Assembly (NCBI GenBank): GCA_964401995.1
Contig: CAYOAP010000008.1
Span: 71,059 to 135,058, forward strand
Origin: DATCBF01 sp964401995
GTDB taxonomy: Bacteria > Actinomycetota > Thermoleophilia > Solirubrobacterales > 70-9
Length of the DNA: 64,000 bases
Direction: 5' to 3'
The notes beneath the pieces are model-generated. The model did not search any database. It was not told where the DNA came from and was given only the letters and a program-made list of their open reading frames with translations. Of this stretch, positions 1 through 8,440 are shown in pieces; position 1 is the first letter of the stretch, and each line of letters starts with the position of its first letter. The position numbers were made by a program, and so were the translations under genes.

Positions 1-615
1 CGAGATCTGTGAGCGGGCGGCGGCAAGGCGGGCGTTGTACGCGTCGACCCGAGCTTTCGTCGCCGCGACCAGCTTCAGCTGGCGGCTGACCTCGTTGCGG
101 ACCTGCTCAACTCGATCGGCAAGCGCCGTGTCTGAGTTCTCGATCTGCTTCAGATATTCGGTGCGAGCGCTCAGTTCTTCGAAGTCGCTGGAGGCCAAGA
201 CGACGCTCGCGGTGCTCGGCGAGCCGCTCTCGTAGATCGCGACCAGGCGCTGCGAAAGCGCCTGGCGGGCACGGCGCAGGTGGCCTTTCTCAAGCGCGAG
301 ATGGTGTTCTGAGCCTGCGACCTTGTCGCTCAAGGCAGCGGCGCGTTCCTGGCCGCTGGCGAGCAATCCACTCAGCTGTTCCTCGCGGGCGGCGGCTTCG
401 GCTGCCTGGCCCTGGGCGGCGGCAAGCTCACCCTGCTTCGCCTGCAGGTCCGAGGCAAGCGAGGCCGCCTGGGCGCGAGCCGCCTCGACTTTGGCCTGCA
501 GCGAGCCGGCGGCGCCGGCGTTGGCGCAGACGACAAGCACACAGAGCAGCGAGCCGCAGGCGAGAACGCCTAGCAGCCGTCGGATCCCGAACTCTGTCGC
601 GATAGATCGCGGCAC
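1..615 (-). CDS. Secreted coiled-coil protein, N-terminal part (peptidoglycan hydrolase-like)
   Basis: The reading frame is open from a GTG at 615 through the left window edge, so only the first 205 codons are visible. Residues about 10-35 form a hydrophobic signal segment (RRLLGVLACGSLLCVLVV) followed by Ala-rich residues. After that comes a long Ala/Gln/Glu/Lys/Leu heptad region typical of the N-terminal coiled coil of actinobacterial NlpC/P60 or PcsB/EnvC-like hydrolases. The segment QRLVAIYESGSPS is characteristic of that coiled coil. The catalytic domain would lie outside the window, so the enzyme class is inferred. No good ribosome site precedes the GTG; a possible promoter is at 639-666. 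Confidence 0.72.
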   Translation of the reverse strand, partial: MPRSIATEFGIRRLLGVLACGSLLCVLVVCANAGAAGSLQAKVEAARAQAASLASDLQAKQGELAAAQGQAAEAAAREEQLSGLLASGQERAAALSDKVAGSEHHLALEKGHLRRARQALSQRLVAIYESGSPSTASVVLASSDFEELSARTEYLKQIENSDTALADRVEQVRNEVSRQLKLVAATKARVDAYNARLAAARSQIS

Positions 616-638
616 GAAGCCGGCGAGACTAGCGGACT

Positions 639-666
639 TTGTTAAGAAACCCTCATGAGTTGCCAA
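639..666 (-). promoter_or_regulatory. Possible sigma-70 promoter for the coiled-coil gene
   Basis: On the minus strand TTGGCA (661-666) and TAACAA (639-644) are separated by 16 bases, and the GTG start lies about 24 bases downstream. The match to consensus is moderate and rests on sequence alone. Confidence 0.35.
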
Positions 667-670
667 TAAT

Positions 671-706
671 CCGCAAGAAAACTTGCAGCCGAGGGCTATC
701 CCTCGG
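671..706 (-). terminator. Hairpin terminator after argG and the 50-aa gene
   Basis: On the minus strand CCGAGGG and CCCTCGG form a 7-bp stem (700-706 with 689-695), followed by a T-rich run around 678-683. The TAG stop of the 50-aa gene lies within the 4-base loop, so the terminator overlaps the end of the coding sequence. Confidence 0.55.
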
Positions 707-848
707 GAACGTTGCGGCTCGCCAGGTAGACCCCGACGCCGACCGCGACGACGGCAGCGCCGACGCCGATCCGGATCTCGCGCCGGTAGCGGTGCCGGGC
801 GTACGTGATCGCGAAGCGGATCGCCGCTTTGCCGACCTTGTCGTACAT
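696..848 (-). CDS. Small membrane protein, 50 aa
   Basis: A 50-residue frame starts at an ATG that overlaps the argG stop in a TGATG arrangement, preceded by GGAGGGAAGC as an excellent ribosome site. The N-terminal half is rich in Arg, Lys and Tyr (YARHRYRREIR), and residues about 27-42 form one hydrophobic helix (IGVGAAVVAVGVGVYL). It ends inside a terminator hairpin. It is almost certainly translationally coupled to argG. No family is recognised; it looks like a single-pass membrane peptide with a basic cytoplasmic side. Confidence 0.7.
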   Translation of the reverse strand: MYDKVGKAAIRFAITYARHRYRREIRIGVGAAVVAVGVGVYLASRNVPEG

Positions 849-2128
849 CAGCTTCCCTCCTTCTCCCCGCGCTGCCTTACCTGATGGGCCATCCGCGACT
901 GCAACGACCAGAGCTCGATAAAGCCCGGCGAGGCGGTCTGAGAAAAGAGGCCGCCGGACTCAGAGAAGGAGGCGAGGCTGGCGTCGTAGACCGAGTTTGG
1001 CGAGCTGCGGGTGACGACGCGGGCCGTGCCCTTGAAGAGCTTGAGGCCGATTGTCCCCGTCACCTGGGCGTTGACCGCGTCCATGTAAGCGTCGAGATCG
1101 GTGCGCAGCGGCTCCCACCAGAGGCCGGCGTAGACGAGGTAGCCCCACTTCTGGTCGAGGCCTGGCTTGAACTGGTTCTGGTGGATCGTGCCGACCAGCT
1201 TCTCCAGCTCCTGGTGGGCGGGCAGGATGATCGCGGCGGCGGGCACCTCGTAGATATCTCGCACCTTGAGCCCGACGATGCGGTCCTCGATGTGGTCGAC
1301 GATGCCGACCCCGTGGCGGCAGCCGATCTCGGCTGCCTTTTCAAGCAGGTCGACCAGGCCCAGGCGCTCGCCGTTGAGCTCAACCGGAACCCCCGCCTCG
1401 AAGCCGACGGTGACGACCTCGGCCTTGTCGGGCGCCTCCTCGGGACGGGTGACCAGCTGGAAGACATCGTCCTCGGGAGCGTGGTCGAGGTCCTCGATCC
1501 AGCGACCCTCCGAAGAGCGGCCCCAAAGGTTGTCGTCAATTGAGTAAGGCGTCACCTCGGTGCCGCCCTTGACCGGGATCCCGTGCTCGCGGGCGTAGGC
1601 GATCTCCTCCTCGCGCCCCATCTGCCAGGAGCGGACGGGGGCGATGGTTTTCAGCTCCGGCGCCAGCGTCGCCACCGTCGCCTCGATCCGGACCTGGTCG
1701 TTGCCCTTGCCGGTGCAGCCGTGGGCGATCGTGTCGCAGCCGCTGCGGCGGGCGTGCTCGACCGCAAGCTGGGCGATCAGGGGCCTGCCCAAAGCGGTGA
1801 AGAGCGGGTAGCCGCCGCCGTAGAGCGCGTTGGCTTTGATCGCCGGCGTCAGGAACTCCTCGGCGAACTGTTCGCGGGCGTCGACGACATGGCACTCGAG
1901 CGCGCCGAGCTGCTTGGCCTTGGCTTCGATCACCTCGTAGTCCTCGCCAGGCTGGCCGAGGTTGACGGTGAGGCAGACGACCTCGGCGTCGTAGGAGTCC
2001 TGGATCCACTTCAACATGACGCTGGTGTCGAGGCCGCCCGAGTAGAGCAGCAGCACGCGGTTGACCTCAGCCGGGTCGGCCTCATAGCTGGCGCTGCGGA
2101 TCTGTTCGATGGGTTGCTCGGAGGGCAC
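848..2128 (-). CDS. argG: Argininosuccinate synthase
   Basis: Condenses citrulline and aspartate with ATP to argininosuccinate, the penultimate step of arginine synthesis, in the cytoplasm. The 426-residue protein has the PP-loop ATP-binding motif YSGGLDTS near residue 30, the TIAHGCTGKGNDQ substrate motif near 135, and normal family length. The start is GTG; the first ~20 residues extend before the conserved core. The rest of the pathway genes seen here (argCJBD) are 28 kb away in a different operon; argF and argH are not in the window. It is transcribed with the 50-aa membrane protein downstream and divergently from the sortase. Confidence 0.97.
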   Translation of the reverse strand: MPSEQPIEQIRSASYEADPAEVNRVLLLYSGGLDTSVMLKWIQDSYDAEVVCLTVNLGQPGEDYEVIEAKAKQLGALECHVVDAREQFAEEFLTPAIKANALYGGGYPLFTALGRPLIAQLAVEHARRSGCDTIAHGCTGKGNDQVRIEATVATLAPELKTIAPVRSWQMGREEEIAYAREHGIPVKGGTEVTPYSIDDNLWGRSSEGRWIEDLDHAPEDDVFQLVTRPEEAPDKAEVVTVGFEAGVPVELNGERLGLVDLLEKAAEIGCRHGVGIVDHIEDRIVGLKVRDIYEVPAAAIILPAHQELEKLVGTIHQNQFKPGLDQKWGYLVYAGLWWEPLRTDLDAYMDAVNAQVTGTIGLKLFKGTARVVTRSSPNSVYDASLASFSESGGLFSQTASPGFIELWSLQSRMAHQVRQRGEKEGS

Positions 2129-2244
2129 GGGGCCGCAAGTCTCGCACGCCGAATCCCCGCACGACGGCCGGCGCTGCCAGACTTCTAAAAATCGCGCGCC
2201 TGGGACACATCCTCTCGATCGCCCTGATCACCGCCGGGCTGGTC

Positions 2245-2868
2245 GTGATCGCCGATGTCGCCGTCACCCTCGCCTACAGGGAGCCGATCTCCTCGATCTA
2301 CGGATCGATCAAGCAGGGCGAAGCCGCCAGCCAGCTCAGCGAGATCGAAGCCGAATACCCGAGCGCGGCCGACCGGCGGGCGATCGCCCGAATCAGGGGG
2401 CGCGAGCAGCGCATCGCCGTCCTCGCCCGCCGCTTCGCCCGCCACACCTCGATCGGCGATGCCTTCGGCCGGATCAAGGCATCCGGGATGGACGGCCTCA
2501 ACATCGTCGTCGTCCAGGGGACCGACGAGGCCAGCCTCGAGAAGGGGCCGGGGCACTACCCGGAAACCCCGTTCCCGGGCGAGGGCGGAACCGTCGGCAT
2601 CGCCGGGCACCGGACCACCTACCTGGCGCCGTTCCGCCACATCGACTCGATGAAGCCGAACGACCGGATCATCTTGGAAATGCCCTACGCCCGCTTCTTC
2701 TACCGGGTCGAGAAGACCGCGATCGTTGACCCCAGCGACGTCGGCATCGTCAGGTCAGTCGGCTACGAGCGGCTCGTGCTCAGCGCCTGCAACCCGCTCT
2801 ACAGCGCCGAACAGCGCTACATCGTCTTCGCCAAGCTGGTGCGCGAGACGCTCGCGCACGGCGCTTGA
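2245..2868 (+). CDS. Sortase (class D/E-like)
   Basis: Membrane-anchored transpeptidase that cleaves LPXTG-like sorting signals and links proteins to the cell wall. With the GTG at 2245 the catalytic residues are His122 (GHRTTYLAPF), Cys182 (LVLSACNPL) and Arg191 (SAEQRYIV), the sortase triad in the right order. This start truncates the N-terminal membrane helix. The same frame is open upstream to 2065, and the stretch translated from about 2182 (RLLKIARLGHILSIALITAG) looks like the real N-terminus, yet it has no ATG, GTG or TTG. A likely substrate with an LPFTG signal is encoded at 8437-8781. The gene is divergent from argG. Confidence 0.88.
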   Translation: MIADVAVTLAYREPISSIYGSIKQGEAASQLSEIEAEYPSAADRRAIARIRGREQRIAVLARRFARHTSIGDAFGRIKASGMDGLNIVVVQGTDEASLEKGPGHYPETPFPGEGGTVGIAGHRTTYLAPFRHIDSMKPNDRIILEMPYARFFYRVEKTAIVDPSDVGIVRSVGYERLVLSACNPLYSAEQRYIVFAKLVRETLAHGA

Positions 2869-2968
2869 AAACGCGCCTGAAAAGGGGAGTACTCAATTTC
2901 GGCCTTGCGCATTCTCGTCTCAGCGACGAGCATCTCGCCGACATATCCCCTGATTAAAGGACTTCTTC

Positions 2969-5386
2969 TTGTCGGTCAATACTCGAATTCCCCTGACTCG
3001 TCTTCTCATCGGATTCAGCGTCCTGGCGATATGCGTCCTGGCCGCTCTGCAGCCAAGCCGCGGACATGCCTCCGTGACCTGCAATCTCTACGCCTCCTTG
3101 ACCGGCTCCGATGAATCAGGGAATGGCTCCCTGGGGAACCCGTACCACTCGGTTGAAACGCTGCTCGCCAAACTGGCAGCTAAGAAAGTCGGTGAACGCA
3201 CCGGCTGCCTGCGGGCCGGGACATACGCGGGGGTGGAAACCCAGTCTTCGATGTCCAGTTCCAACACCACGCTCTCCAGCGTTCCAGGGGAACGGGCGCG
3301 CGTCGTCGGCCGCATAGTCGTCGATGGAGATAACGATGCCGTCGAAAACCTCGACCTGCAGCTCAATTATTCGAATCCAGGGTCAATCGGGCTGTTGGTT
3401 CTGGGCGATAGCGATGCTGTGCGAAACAACGACATCACCAGCATCGGCCAGAACATATGCGTGGGCCTGGGAACCGTCGCCGGAGAAGTCCAGATCGAAA
3501 ACGCGGTGGTCGAAAGCAACCGGATTCACGGCTGCGGCGAGGTTCCGCGAGACAACAACACCCACGGGATCTATGTGAGCAGCTCTGTCAAAGCCTTGAT
3601 CAAACACAATCTGTTCTACGACAACGCCGACCGCGGCGTGCAGCTGTATCCCGACAGCCAGGAAACCACCGTCGAAGGAAATATCTTCGATGGCAACGGG
3701 CAGGCGGGGAACTTCGGTGGCGACCCGCCATACGCATCGTCGAACAACAAGTACGAACACAACGTGATGGCCAACTCGATCGGAAGCGCCGAAGGCGAGA
3801 ATGGCCCCGGCTGGAACCTGTACTCCGATGGCTACGCCGGCTCCGGAAACGTGGCTTATCTCAACTGCATGTACGCAGACAATCCGAACGATTACGAACC
3901 TGCCTACTACAACCAGCCTGGCGGCATGGATCCGGGCGACACCAGCTTCGCCCACCCGACGGAAGGCAAAAACGCAAACCTCGCCCTCGAATCGAACAGC
4001 AATCCCCACCTCTACTCCGGACGAGGAAATGATGACTTCCATCTTCAGTCGAATGCCGGCGCTGGGAACGATTGCCTCGAGCTGGCGGGCATCAATTCGG
4101 AAGCAGCCAGTGCCGCCAGCGGCTGGCGAGCCCCAGGCCCAGCCGACGGCGCTTCCGGCGATAGCTATTACCCGTCGGTCGCCCTCAGCGCCAGCGGCGC
4201 CAGCGCTGCGGCGTGGCGCTATTACGACTCAACCAACAAACACTGGCTGATCCAGGCGACGCTGCGCTCGAAGCAGAGCAGCTCGTACGCCGGCCCCGAG
4301 CTGACCTGGGAGTCCCCCACGACCCTTTCCGCCACGGGCCAGGACGCCAACAACGTCAAGGTAGGGCTCGATGACAGCGGCAATGCGTTCGTGCTCTGGC
4401 GACGATTCGACGGAACCCACTGGAACATCCAGGCACGAACACGGGCAGCCAACTCCGAATCCTGGGCCGAAACGACAACGCTTTACAACAGTTCGGGAGA
4501 CGCCGAATCGCCGTGCCTCGCCGTCGCCGACGATGGCCAGGCATATGCGATCTGGGCAGTGCAGGAGTCAGGCACCTGGTACGTCAAAGCCCGCCGCTAC
4601 AGCGGCGGAAGCTGGGAATCCGCCGTCAACCTGTACAGCGGCGCCGGCGAACCAAGCGACCCGCAGATAGCGGCGGGAAACAGCGGGGCGGCCATCGCCC
4701 AGTGGCGCCGCTCAGTCAGCGGCTACGTCACCGTCGAGGCGCGCGTGCGATCCACCGGAGGGACCTGGGGCTCGGAAACGGCCCTATCTGAAACCGGTGG
4801 GAACACTTGGTGGCCGCGAGTGGCAATGAACGACAGCGGACAGGCCGCGGCAACCTGGTACCGATACGACGGCTCTCACACCCGGATCCAGGCCCGAGTC
4901 TTGAGCGGCGGCGCCTGGGGCTCGGTGGCCACCCTCTCGGAATCCGGACAGGACGCTGAAGATCCCCGAATCGGAATCGATAACAGCGGCAATGCCGCTG
5001 CGGTCTGGCGTCGATTCGATGGCACAAACTGGCGCGCCCAGGCCGCCCAGTACGTGTCAGGCACATGGGGATCCCCGAGCACGCTCTCAGGGTCAGGCCA
5101 GGACGCCGACAGCTCGCCCTGGATCACCGTCAGCGAGAACGGAAACGCCATTGCGACCTGGACCCGTAAAGACGCAGCCCTCGGCTACGCCAGAGTCGAA
5201 TCAAGCTCGACTTCGCTGGGCAACTCATGGGGAAGCACCGAATCTGCTTCAAGCGTCGCGCCCAGCTCGGCGGCGCTCAATCCCAATGTGGCGATGGCCG
5301 ATAGCGGTCGAGCCGTCGGTATCTGGCAGCTCTACAACTCAAGCCTCGGCTTCTACCGAATCTACGCCGCCGATCGATTCTTCTGA
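2969..5386 (+). CDS. Secreted beta-helix protein with C-terminal beta-propeller-like repeats
   Basis: The 805-aa protein starts at TTG, supported by AAAGGA eight bases upstream, and has a signal peptide (residues 1-35, cleavage likely after GHA). Residues about 100-330 show right-handed parallel beta-helix features (SNRIHGCGEVP, HGIYVSSSV, NADRGVQLYP, VEGNIFDGNG), as in polysaccharide lyases and epimerases. From about residue 395 there are about eight repeats of roughly 51 residues with the pattern VALDxSGxAxAxWRRxDGxxWxIQAR, probably a beta-propeller. The beta-helix part is clearly paralogous to 16444-17745. It probably binds or cleaves an extracellular polysaccharide; no catalytic residues can be assigned. 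Confidence 0.82.
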   Translation: MSVNTRIPLTRLLIGFSVLAICVLAALQPSRGHASVTCNLYASLTGSDESGNGSLGNPYHSVETLLAKLAAKKVGERTGCLRAGTYAGVETQSSMSSSNTTLSSVPGERARVVGRIVVDGDNDAVENLDLQLNYSNPGSIGLLVLGDSDAVRNNDITSIGQNICVGLGTVAGEVQIENAVVESNRIHGCGEVPRDNNTHGIYVSSSVKALIKHNLFYDNADRGVQLYPDSQETTVEGNIFDGNGQAGNFGGDPPYASSNNKYEHNVMANSIGSAEGENGPGWNLYSDGYAGSGNVAYLNCMYADNPNDYEPAYYNQPGGMDPGDTSFAHPTEGKNANLALESNSNPHLYSGRGNDDFHLQSNAGAGNDCLELAGINSEAASAASGWRAPGPADGASGDSYYPSVALSASGASAAAWRYYDSTNKHWLIQATLRSKQSSSYAGPELTWESPTTLSATGQDANNVKVGLDDSGNAFVLWRRFDGTHWNIQARTRAANSESWAETTTLYNSSGDAESPCLAVADDGQAYAIWAVQESGTWYVKARRYSGGSWESAVNLYSGAGEPSDPQIAAGNSGAAIAQWRRSVSGYVTVEARVRSTGGTWGSETALSETGGNTWWPRVAMNDSGQAAATWYRYDGSHTRIQARVLSGGAWGSVATLSESGQDAEDPRIGIDNSGNAAAVWRRFDGTNWRAQAAQYVSGTWGSPSTLSGSGQDADSSPWITVSENGNAIATWTRKDAALGYARVESSSTSLGNSWGSTESASSVAPSSAALNPNVAMADSGRAVGIWQLYNSSLGFYRIYAADRFF

Positions 5387-5392
5387 TCGCGC

Positions 5393-5770
5393 CTAAGGCG
5401 CCGGGACTCCGCCGCTGCCGCTGCTTTCTTCAGTCGGCGTCGTGGTCGGAGTGGTGGTGGTCGTCGGCGCCGTCGTAGTGGTGGAAGTGGTGGTCGGAGT
5501 CGTGGTTGCCGTCGTCGTCCCGGTGGTGGTCTCGGTCGTCGATGGGGTCGTCGTCTCGGTGCTGGGCAAGGTTGTGATCGAAGATTCCGTGGAAAGGCTT
5601 GAGCTGCTGCTGCTATTGCCGTTGTCGCTGGCGATCACGAAGACCGCCACGACCAGACCGATGATCACGGCGACCAGCCCGGCGATCAGCAGATGGGTGT
5701 TGCCGTGGGGGCGGCCGCCCTGCGGCTCGCGGCCCTGCGGGCCCATGATTCGGGTCGGGTCCTCGTGCAC
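5393..5770 (-). CDS. Single-pass membrane protein with Thr/Ser-rich extracellular tail
   Basis: The 125-residue protein has a short hydrophilic N-terminus, one strong transmembrane helix (residues about 27-47, LLIAGLVAVIIGLVVAVFVI) and a C-terminal tail made almost entirely of Thr, Ser and Pro, likely exposed outside the membrane and possibly glycosylated. The start is GTG, six bases after the stop of the upstream coiled-coil gene, so it is the last gene of that operon. A second in-frame ATG lies nine codons in. It has no enzymatic domain. Confidence 0.7.
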   Translation of the reverse strand: MHEDPTRIMGPQGREPQGGRPHGNTHLLIAGLVAVIIGLVVAVFVIASDNGNSSSSSSLSTESSITTLPSTETTTPSTTETTTGTTTATTTPTTTSTTTTAPTTTTTPTTTPTEESSGSGGVPAP

Positions 5771-5776
5771 TGCGGC

Positions 5777-6625
5777 TCAGTCCTCTCGCCCCAAGATCGC
5801 GTCCAGCATCGGGCCGGCGTCGTGGATGCCGAACTCGTTCTGCAGCCGGCCCTCGATCTCGGAGCGGCTGCTGCCGGCCACGGCCATCTGCGTCGCCAGC
5901 AGGCGGGCGCCGTCAGATGGCGGCGCCCCGGCGGCGCGGGCGCTAGGTGGAGGCGGCGGCAACGGGCTGTCGATCTGCTGAACAGGAGGCGGTGGTGGCA
6001 CTGGCTGCTCGGGCGGGGCTTCCCAGCCACCGACGTCGGCTGGCTGTGCCTGCGGAGCTGGGCTGACCGCGGGAGGTGGCGCCGAGACAGGGGGTGGCCC
6101 CCCGACAGGAGGCAACTCCGATTCCCAAGGGGGCTGACCGACGGGCTTGAGGTGGTGGACCGGAGCCTGCGGCACCGGCGGCTCTTCAACCGCGGGCGGG
6201 GCCTCCTGCACCAAGGGCGGCGGCGTCGGCTCTGGCTGCAGTTCGGGCTGCGCGGCCGAGGAGAGGGCGATTCCCTCGGCGCGGAACTTCTCCTCCACCT
6301 GGAGCTTTGCCTGGTCCAGAGCGCGCAGAAGCTCGTCGGACTGGTGCTTTACGGCCTCGGCGCGCTCGACCAGGGTGTCGGCCAGGGTTGACATCTCCTG
6401 GGCTCGCTGGTCGGCGATCCGGTCCGCCCTGACGCGCGATTCCTCTAGGTAGTTGCGGGCCTGCGCCTCAGCGTCGTCGATGATCCCGGCGGCGGCCTGC
6501 TCGGCGGCCTCGATGATCACCTGGATTCGCGCCGTCGCCGACGCGACCGACCCCTGCAACGGGGACTGCCTGGGAGGCTGCGGGCCTTCGCCGCTTGCGC
6601 CTGGAGGTGTTGGCTGATCGTTCAT
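5777..6625 (-). CDS. Coiled-coil protein with Pro-rich linker
   Basis: The frame is open upstream, but the ATG at 6625 (MNDQPTPPG) is the likely start, giving 282 aa. Residues about 25-125 form an Ala/Glu/Arg-rich coiled coil (IIEAAEQAAAGIIDDAEAQA) like DivIVA or ATP-synthase b-type helices. A long Pro/Pro-Glu linker (about 130-230) follows, then a C-terminal helical segment (RLLATQMAVAGSSRSEIEGR). The protein resembles cytoplasmic scaffold or cell-pole proteins of actinobacteria, but no specific function can be given. It is co-directional with 6702-7322, which has a similar coiled coil. Confidence 0.65.
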   Translation of the reverse strand: MNDQPTPPGASGEGPQPPRQSPLQGSVASATARIQVIIEAAEQAAAGIIDDAEAQARNYLEESRVRADRIADQRAQEMSTLADTLVERAEAVKHQSDELLRALDQAKLQVEEKFRAEGIALSSAAQPELQPEPTPPPLVQEAPPAVEEPPVPQAPVHHLKPVGQPPWESELPPVGGPPPVSAPPPAVSPAPQAQPADVGGWEAPPEQPVPPPPPVQQIDSPLPPPPPSARAAGAPPSDGARLLATQMAVAGSSRSEIEGRLQNEFGIHDAGPMLDAILGRED

Positions 6626-6701
6626 CGGCTTGGATTGACGGGTAGTCGGTTCCGAGCGACGTTCTTCGCCGCCGAGTGCCGAGGGTCCTGCCAGATCGAT
6701 T

Positions 6702-7322
6702 CTACGCAGCTTCTCGATGCCACAAATGCCACCAGCGTCGGCGCGGCAGCGAATCAACCATTGGCATTGGCGCGGGCGGCGGCATCGGAATCGGCTGCGG
6801 GGCAACCGCGGCCACCGCCTGCGGCTGGGCCTCGATCACGGCGGGGGTCGAAGTCTCGTAAGCGAAGCTGATTCGCTGCCGCTCGCGCAGGGTCATCTTG
6901 ATCGCGGCGATCCGAGCGTCGTTCTGGTCGGGCTCAGGCTGCTGCTCCCTCGCTGTCTTCTGTTCGCCACCAAGCGCGGCGAGGGCGGCCTCGACCGCAT
7001 CGAGCTGGTCGAGGATGTCCTCGTAGTGGACCGCCAGCGCGGTCGCCCGCTCGGTCAGATCGCGACGCAGCTGGGCGAGCTGGGCGCTGCGCTCTGCAGC
7101 GTCGCGGGTGGCGCGAGCGTCGACATCGGCTGCGATCTCGCGCACCTGATGCTCGGTCCGGCGCACAATCGAGGCCACCGCGGACTCGGTGTAGGCGAGG
7201 ATCCTGTCGACCGCGTCTGAAGTCGTCGGCGCCAGCGGCGGGGCGGCAGCCAAGGTCGCGCTTGGCGGCTCGGCCGGGGCGACTGTCTGGCGCTCGGGCA
7301 GCATTGCCCCGGCATTGTCCAT
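6702..7322 (-). CDS. Coiled-coil protein
   Basis: The start is placed at the ATG at 7322 (MDNAGAMLPERQ), giving 206 aa; the longer frame upstream is Arg-rich and overlaps the divergent gene at 7367. Residues about 40-140 form a coiled coil (VDRILAYTESAVASIVRRTE onwards) resembling that of the next gene, so the two may be diverged duplicates. The C-terminus is Pro/Ala-rich and ends in a Trp/Arg cluster (RRRWWHLWHREAA), which could touch the membrane. It is the first gene of a three-gene operon with 5777-6625 and 5393-5770. Function unknown. Confidence 0.6.
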   Translation of the reverse strand: MDNAGAMLPERQTVAPAEPPSATLAAAPPLAPTTSDAVDRILAYTESAVASIVRRTEHQVREIAADVDARATRDAAERSAQLAQLRRDLTERATALAVHYEDILDQLDAVEAALAALGGEQKTAREQQPEPDQNDARIAAIKMTLRERQRISFAYETSTPAVIEAQPQAVAAVAPQPIPMPPPAPMPMVDSLPRRRWWHLWHREAA

Positions 7323-7366
7323 TTGCCGTCGGTCGTAACGGCGTGCGCGTGCTCTACCGTAGGAAT

Positions 7367-8440
7367 ATGGAGGCCACCTGGCGGCAGCCGCAGACGCTGA
7401 AAGGCTTGAGCAGTTTCCTCGTCGAGCATGAGCCCTGCGGCGCCGGCTTCGACGTTTCCCACCCGTCCGGCCTCGGCAGCGGCCGGGTCTCAATGACCTG
7501 CCGCGGCTGTGGCGCCACCTACGAGTACGCGACGGCGACGATCGAATTCGAGCGCGAAGTCGAGTTCGAGCCGATCGGGACCGGGCTGCGGGAAGACGCG
7601 GCCCCGACACCGCCATCGCCCCCTGTTTACGTGGCCCAGCCCGCCGTCCCCGAGATCGAGGCGCCCGCCGAGGAGGCGCCCACGGATGAACTGGAGGTCA
7701 TAGCCGCTGCGCCTGCGGCGGCAGAGGCCGAGACAGAGGCGAAGGGGCCGCCACCCGGCGGGCGGCGGCCCCCTAAGGGATGGACACGCGATCGGCTGAT
7801 CACCGGCGGCCTCTTGCTCTTCTCCGTCGCCGCCCTTGCCTTTGCCGTGATTCGCATCGCCGGCGACAGCGGTGAATCGACCGGCCAGGTGCCCACCCCT
7901 CCGGTGGCAACCACCCCCACGAAGCACGCTAAGCCGGCCGTCACCCCGCCGGCACACCACTCCCCCCCAGCCCCAGAGCCGAAGCCGAAGCCAGCCGCAA
8001 AGCCGAAACCGCAGAAGCCGCCGCCTGACACGCGAGTCGTAAAGACCGAACGCTTCACCGTGACCGTCCCCCAGGACTGGACCGAAAGGACAGCCGCCGG
8101 CGGCGGCACACTGCTGGCGCCGCCCGGGGACGCCCCGATATCCCTGCAGGTCTTCTATGAAGACGACCCAAGCCTCTCTTCGGGAAAGATGAGCGTCCAG
8201 ACAGCCGGCTTCCTCAGCTCGCGCGATCCCGAGGCCGCGGTCTCGGCGGCGAAGACGCTGAGCATCGCCGGCGACCCAGCCTTCGAAGTCAGCGCCAACG
8301 GACCGGCGGGCACCCAGACCGCGCTTGGAGTTCTCGCCGACCCGTACCGGTACCTGGTGATCGTCAGCGCCGATCCGGGGACGTCAAAGTCCCTCCAGGC
8401 CACCGCGCAGAAGGCGATGCTGAGCTTCGAACCGCGCTAG
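7367..8440 (+). CDS. Membrane-anchored protein with Cys-pair N-terminus and extracellular domain
   Basis: The ATG at 7367 gives 357 aa. The N-terminal ~60 residues carry Cys pairs (EPCGAGF and MTCRGCGATYEY), suggestive of a small metal-binding fold. One transmembrane helix follows (ITGGLLLFSVAALAFAVIRI, about residues 145-165), then a Pro/Lys-rich spacer. The ~130-residue C-terminal domain (FTVTVPQDWTERTAAGG to the end) resembles the DcrB/PsbP-like fold of secreted actinobacterial lipoproteins. It would be outside the membrane. The gene is divergent from the coiled-coil operon and converges with the LPFTG protein, the two stops sharing CTAG. Confidence 0.7.
   Translation: MEATWRQPQTLKGLSSFLVEHEPCGAGFDVSHPSGLGSGRVSMTCRGCGATYEYATATIEFEREVEFEPIGTGLREDAAPTPPSPPVYVAQPAVPEIEAPAEEAPTDELEVIAAAPAAAEAETEAKGPPPGGRRPPKGWTRDRLITGGLLLFSVAALAFAVIRIAGDSGESTGQVPTPPVATTPTKHAKPAVTPPAHHSPPAPEPKPKPAAKPKPQKPPPDTRVVKTERFTVTVPQDWTERTAAGGGTLLAPPGDAPISLQVFYEDDPSLSSGKMSVQTAGFLSSRDPEAAVSAAKTLSIAGDPAFEVSANGPAGTQTALGVLADPYRYLVIVSADPGTSKSLQATAQKAMLSFEPR

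Noticed and set aside
5400..5640. Microsatellite or CRISPR-like repeat
   Set aside because: The repetition is of Thr codons in an open frame encoding the surface tail of a small membrane protein; there are no spacers.
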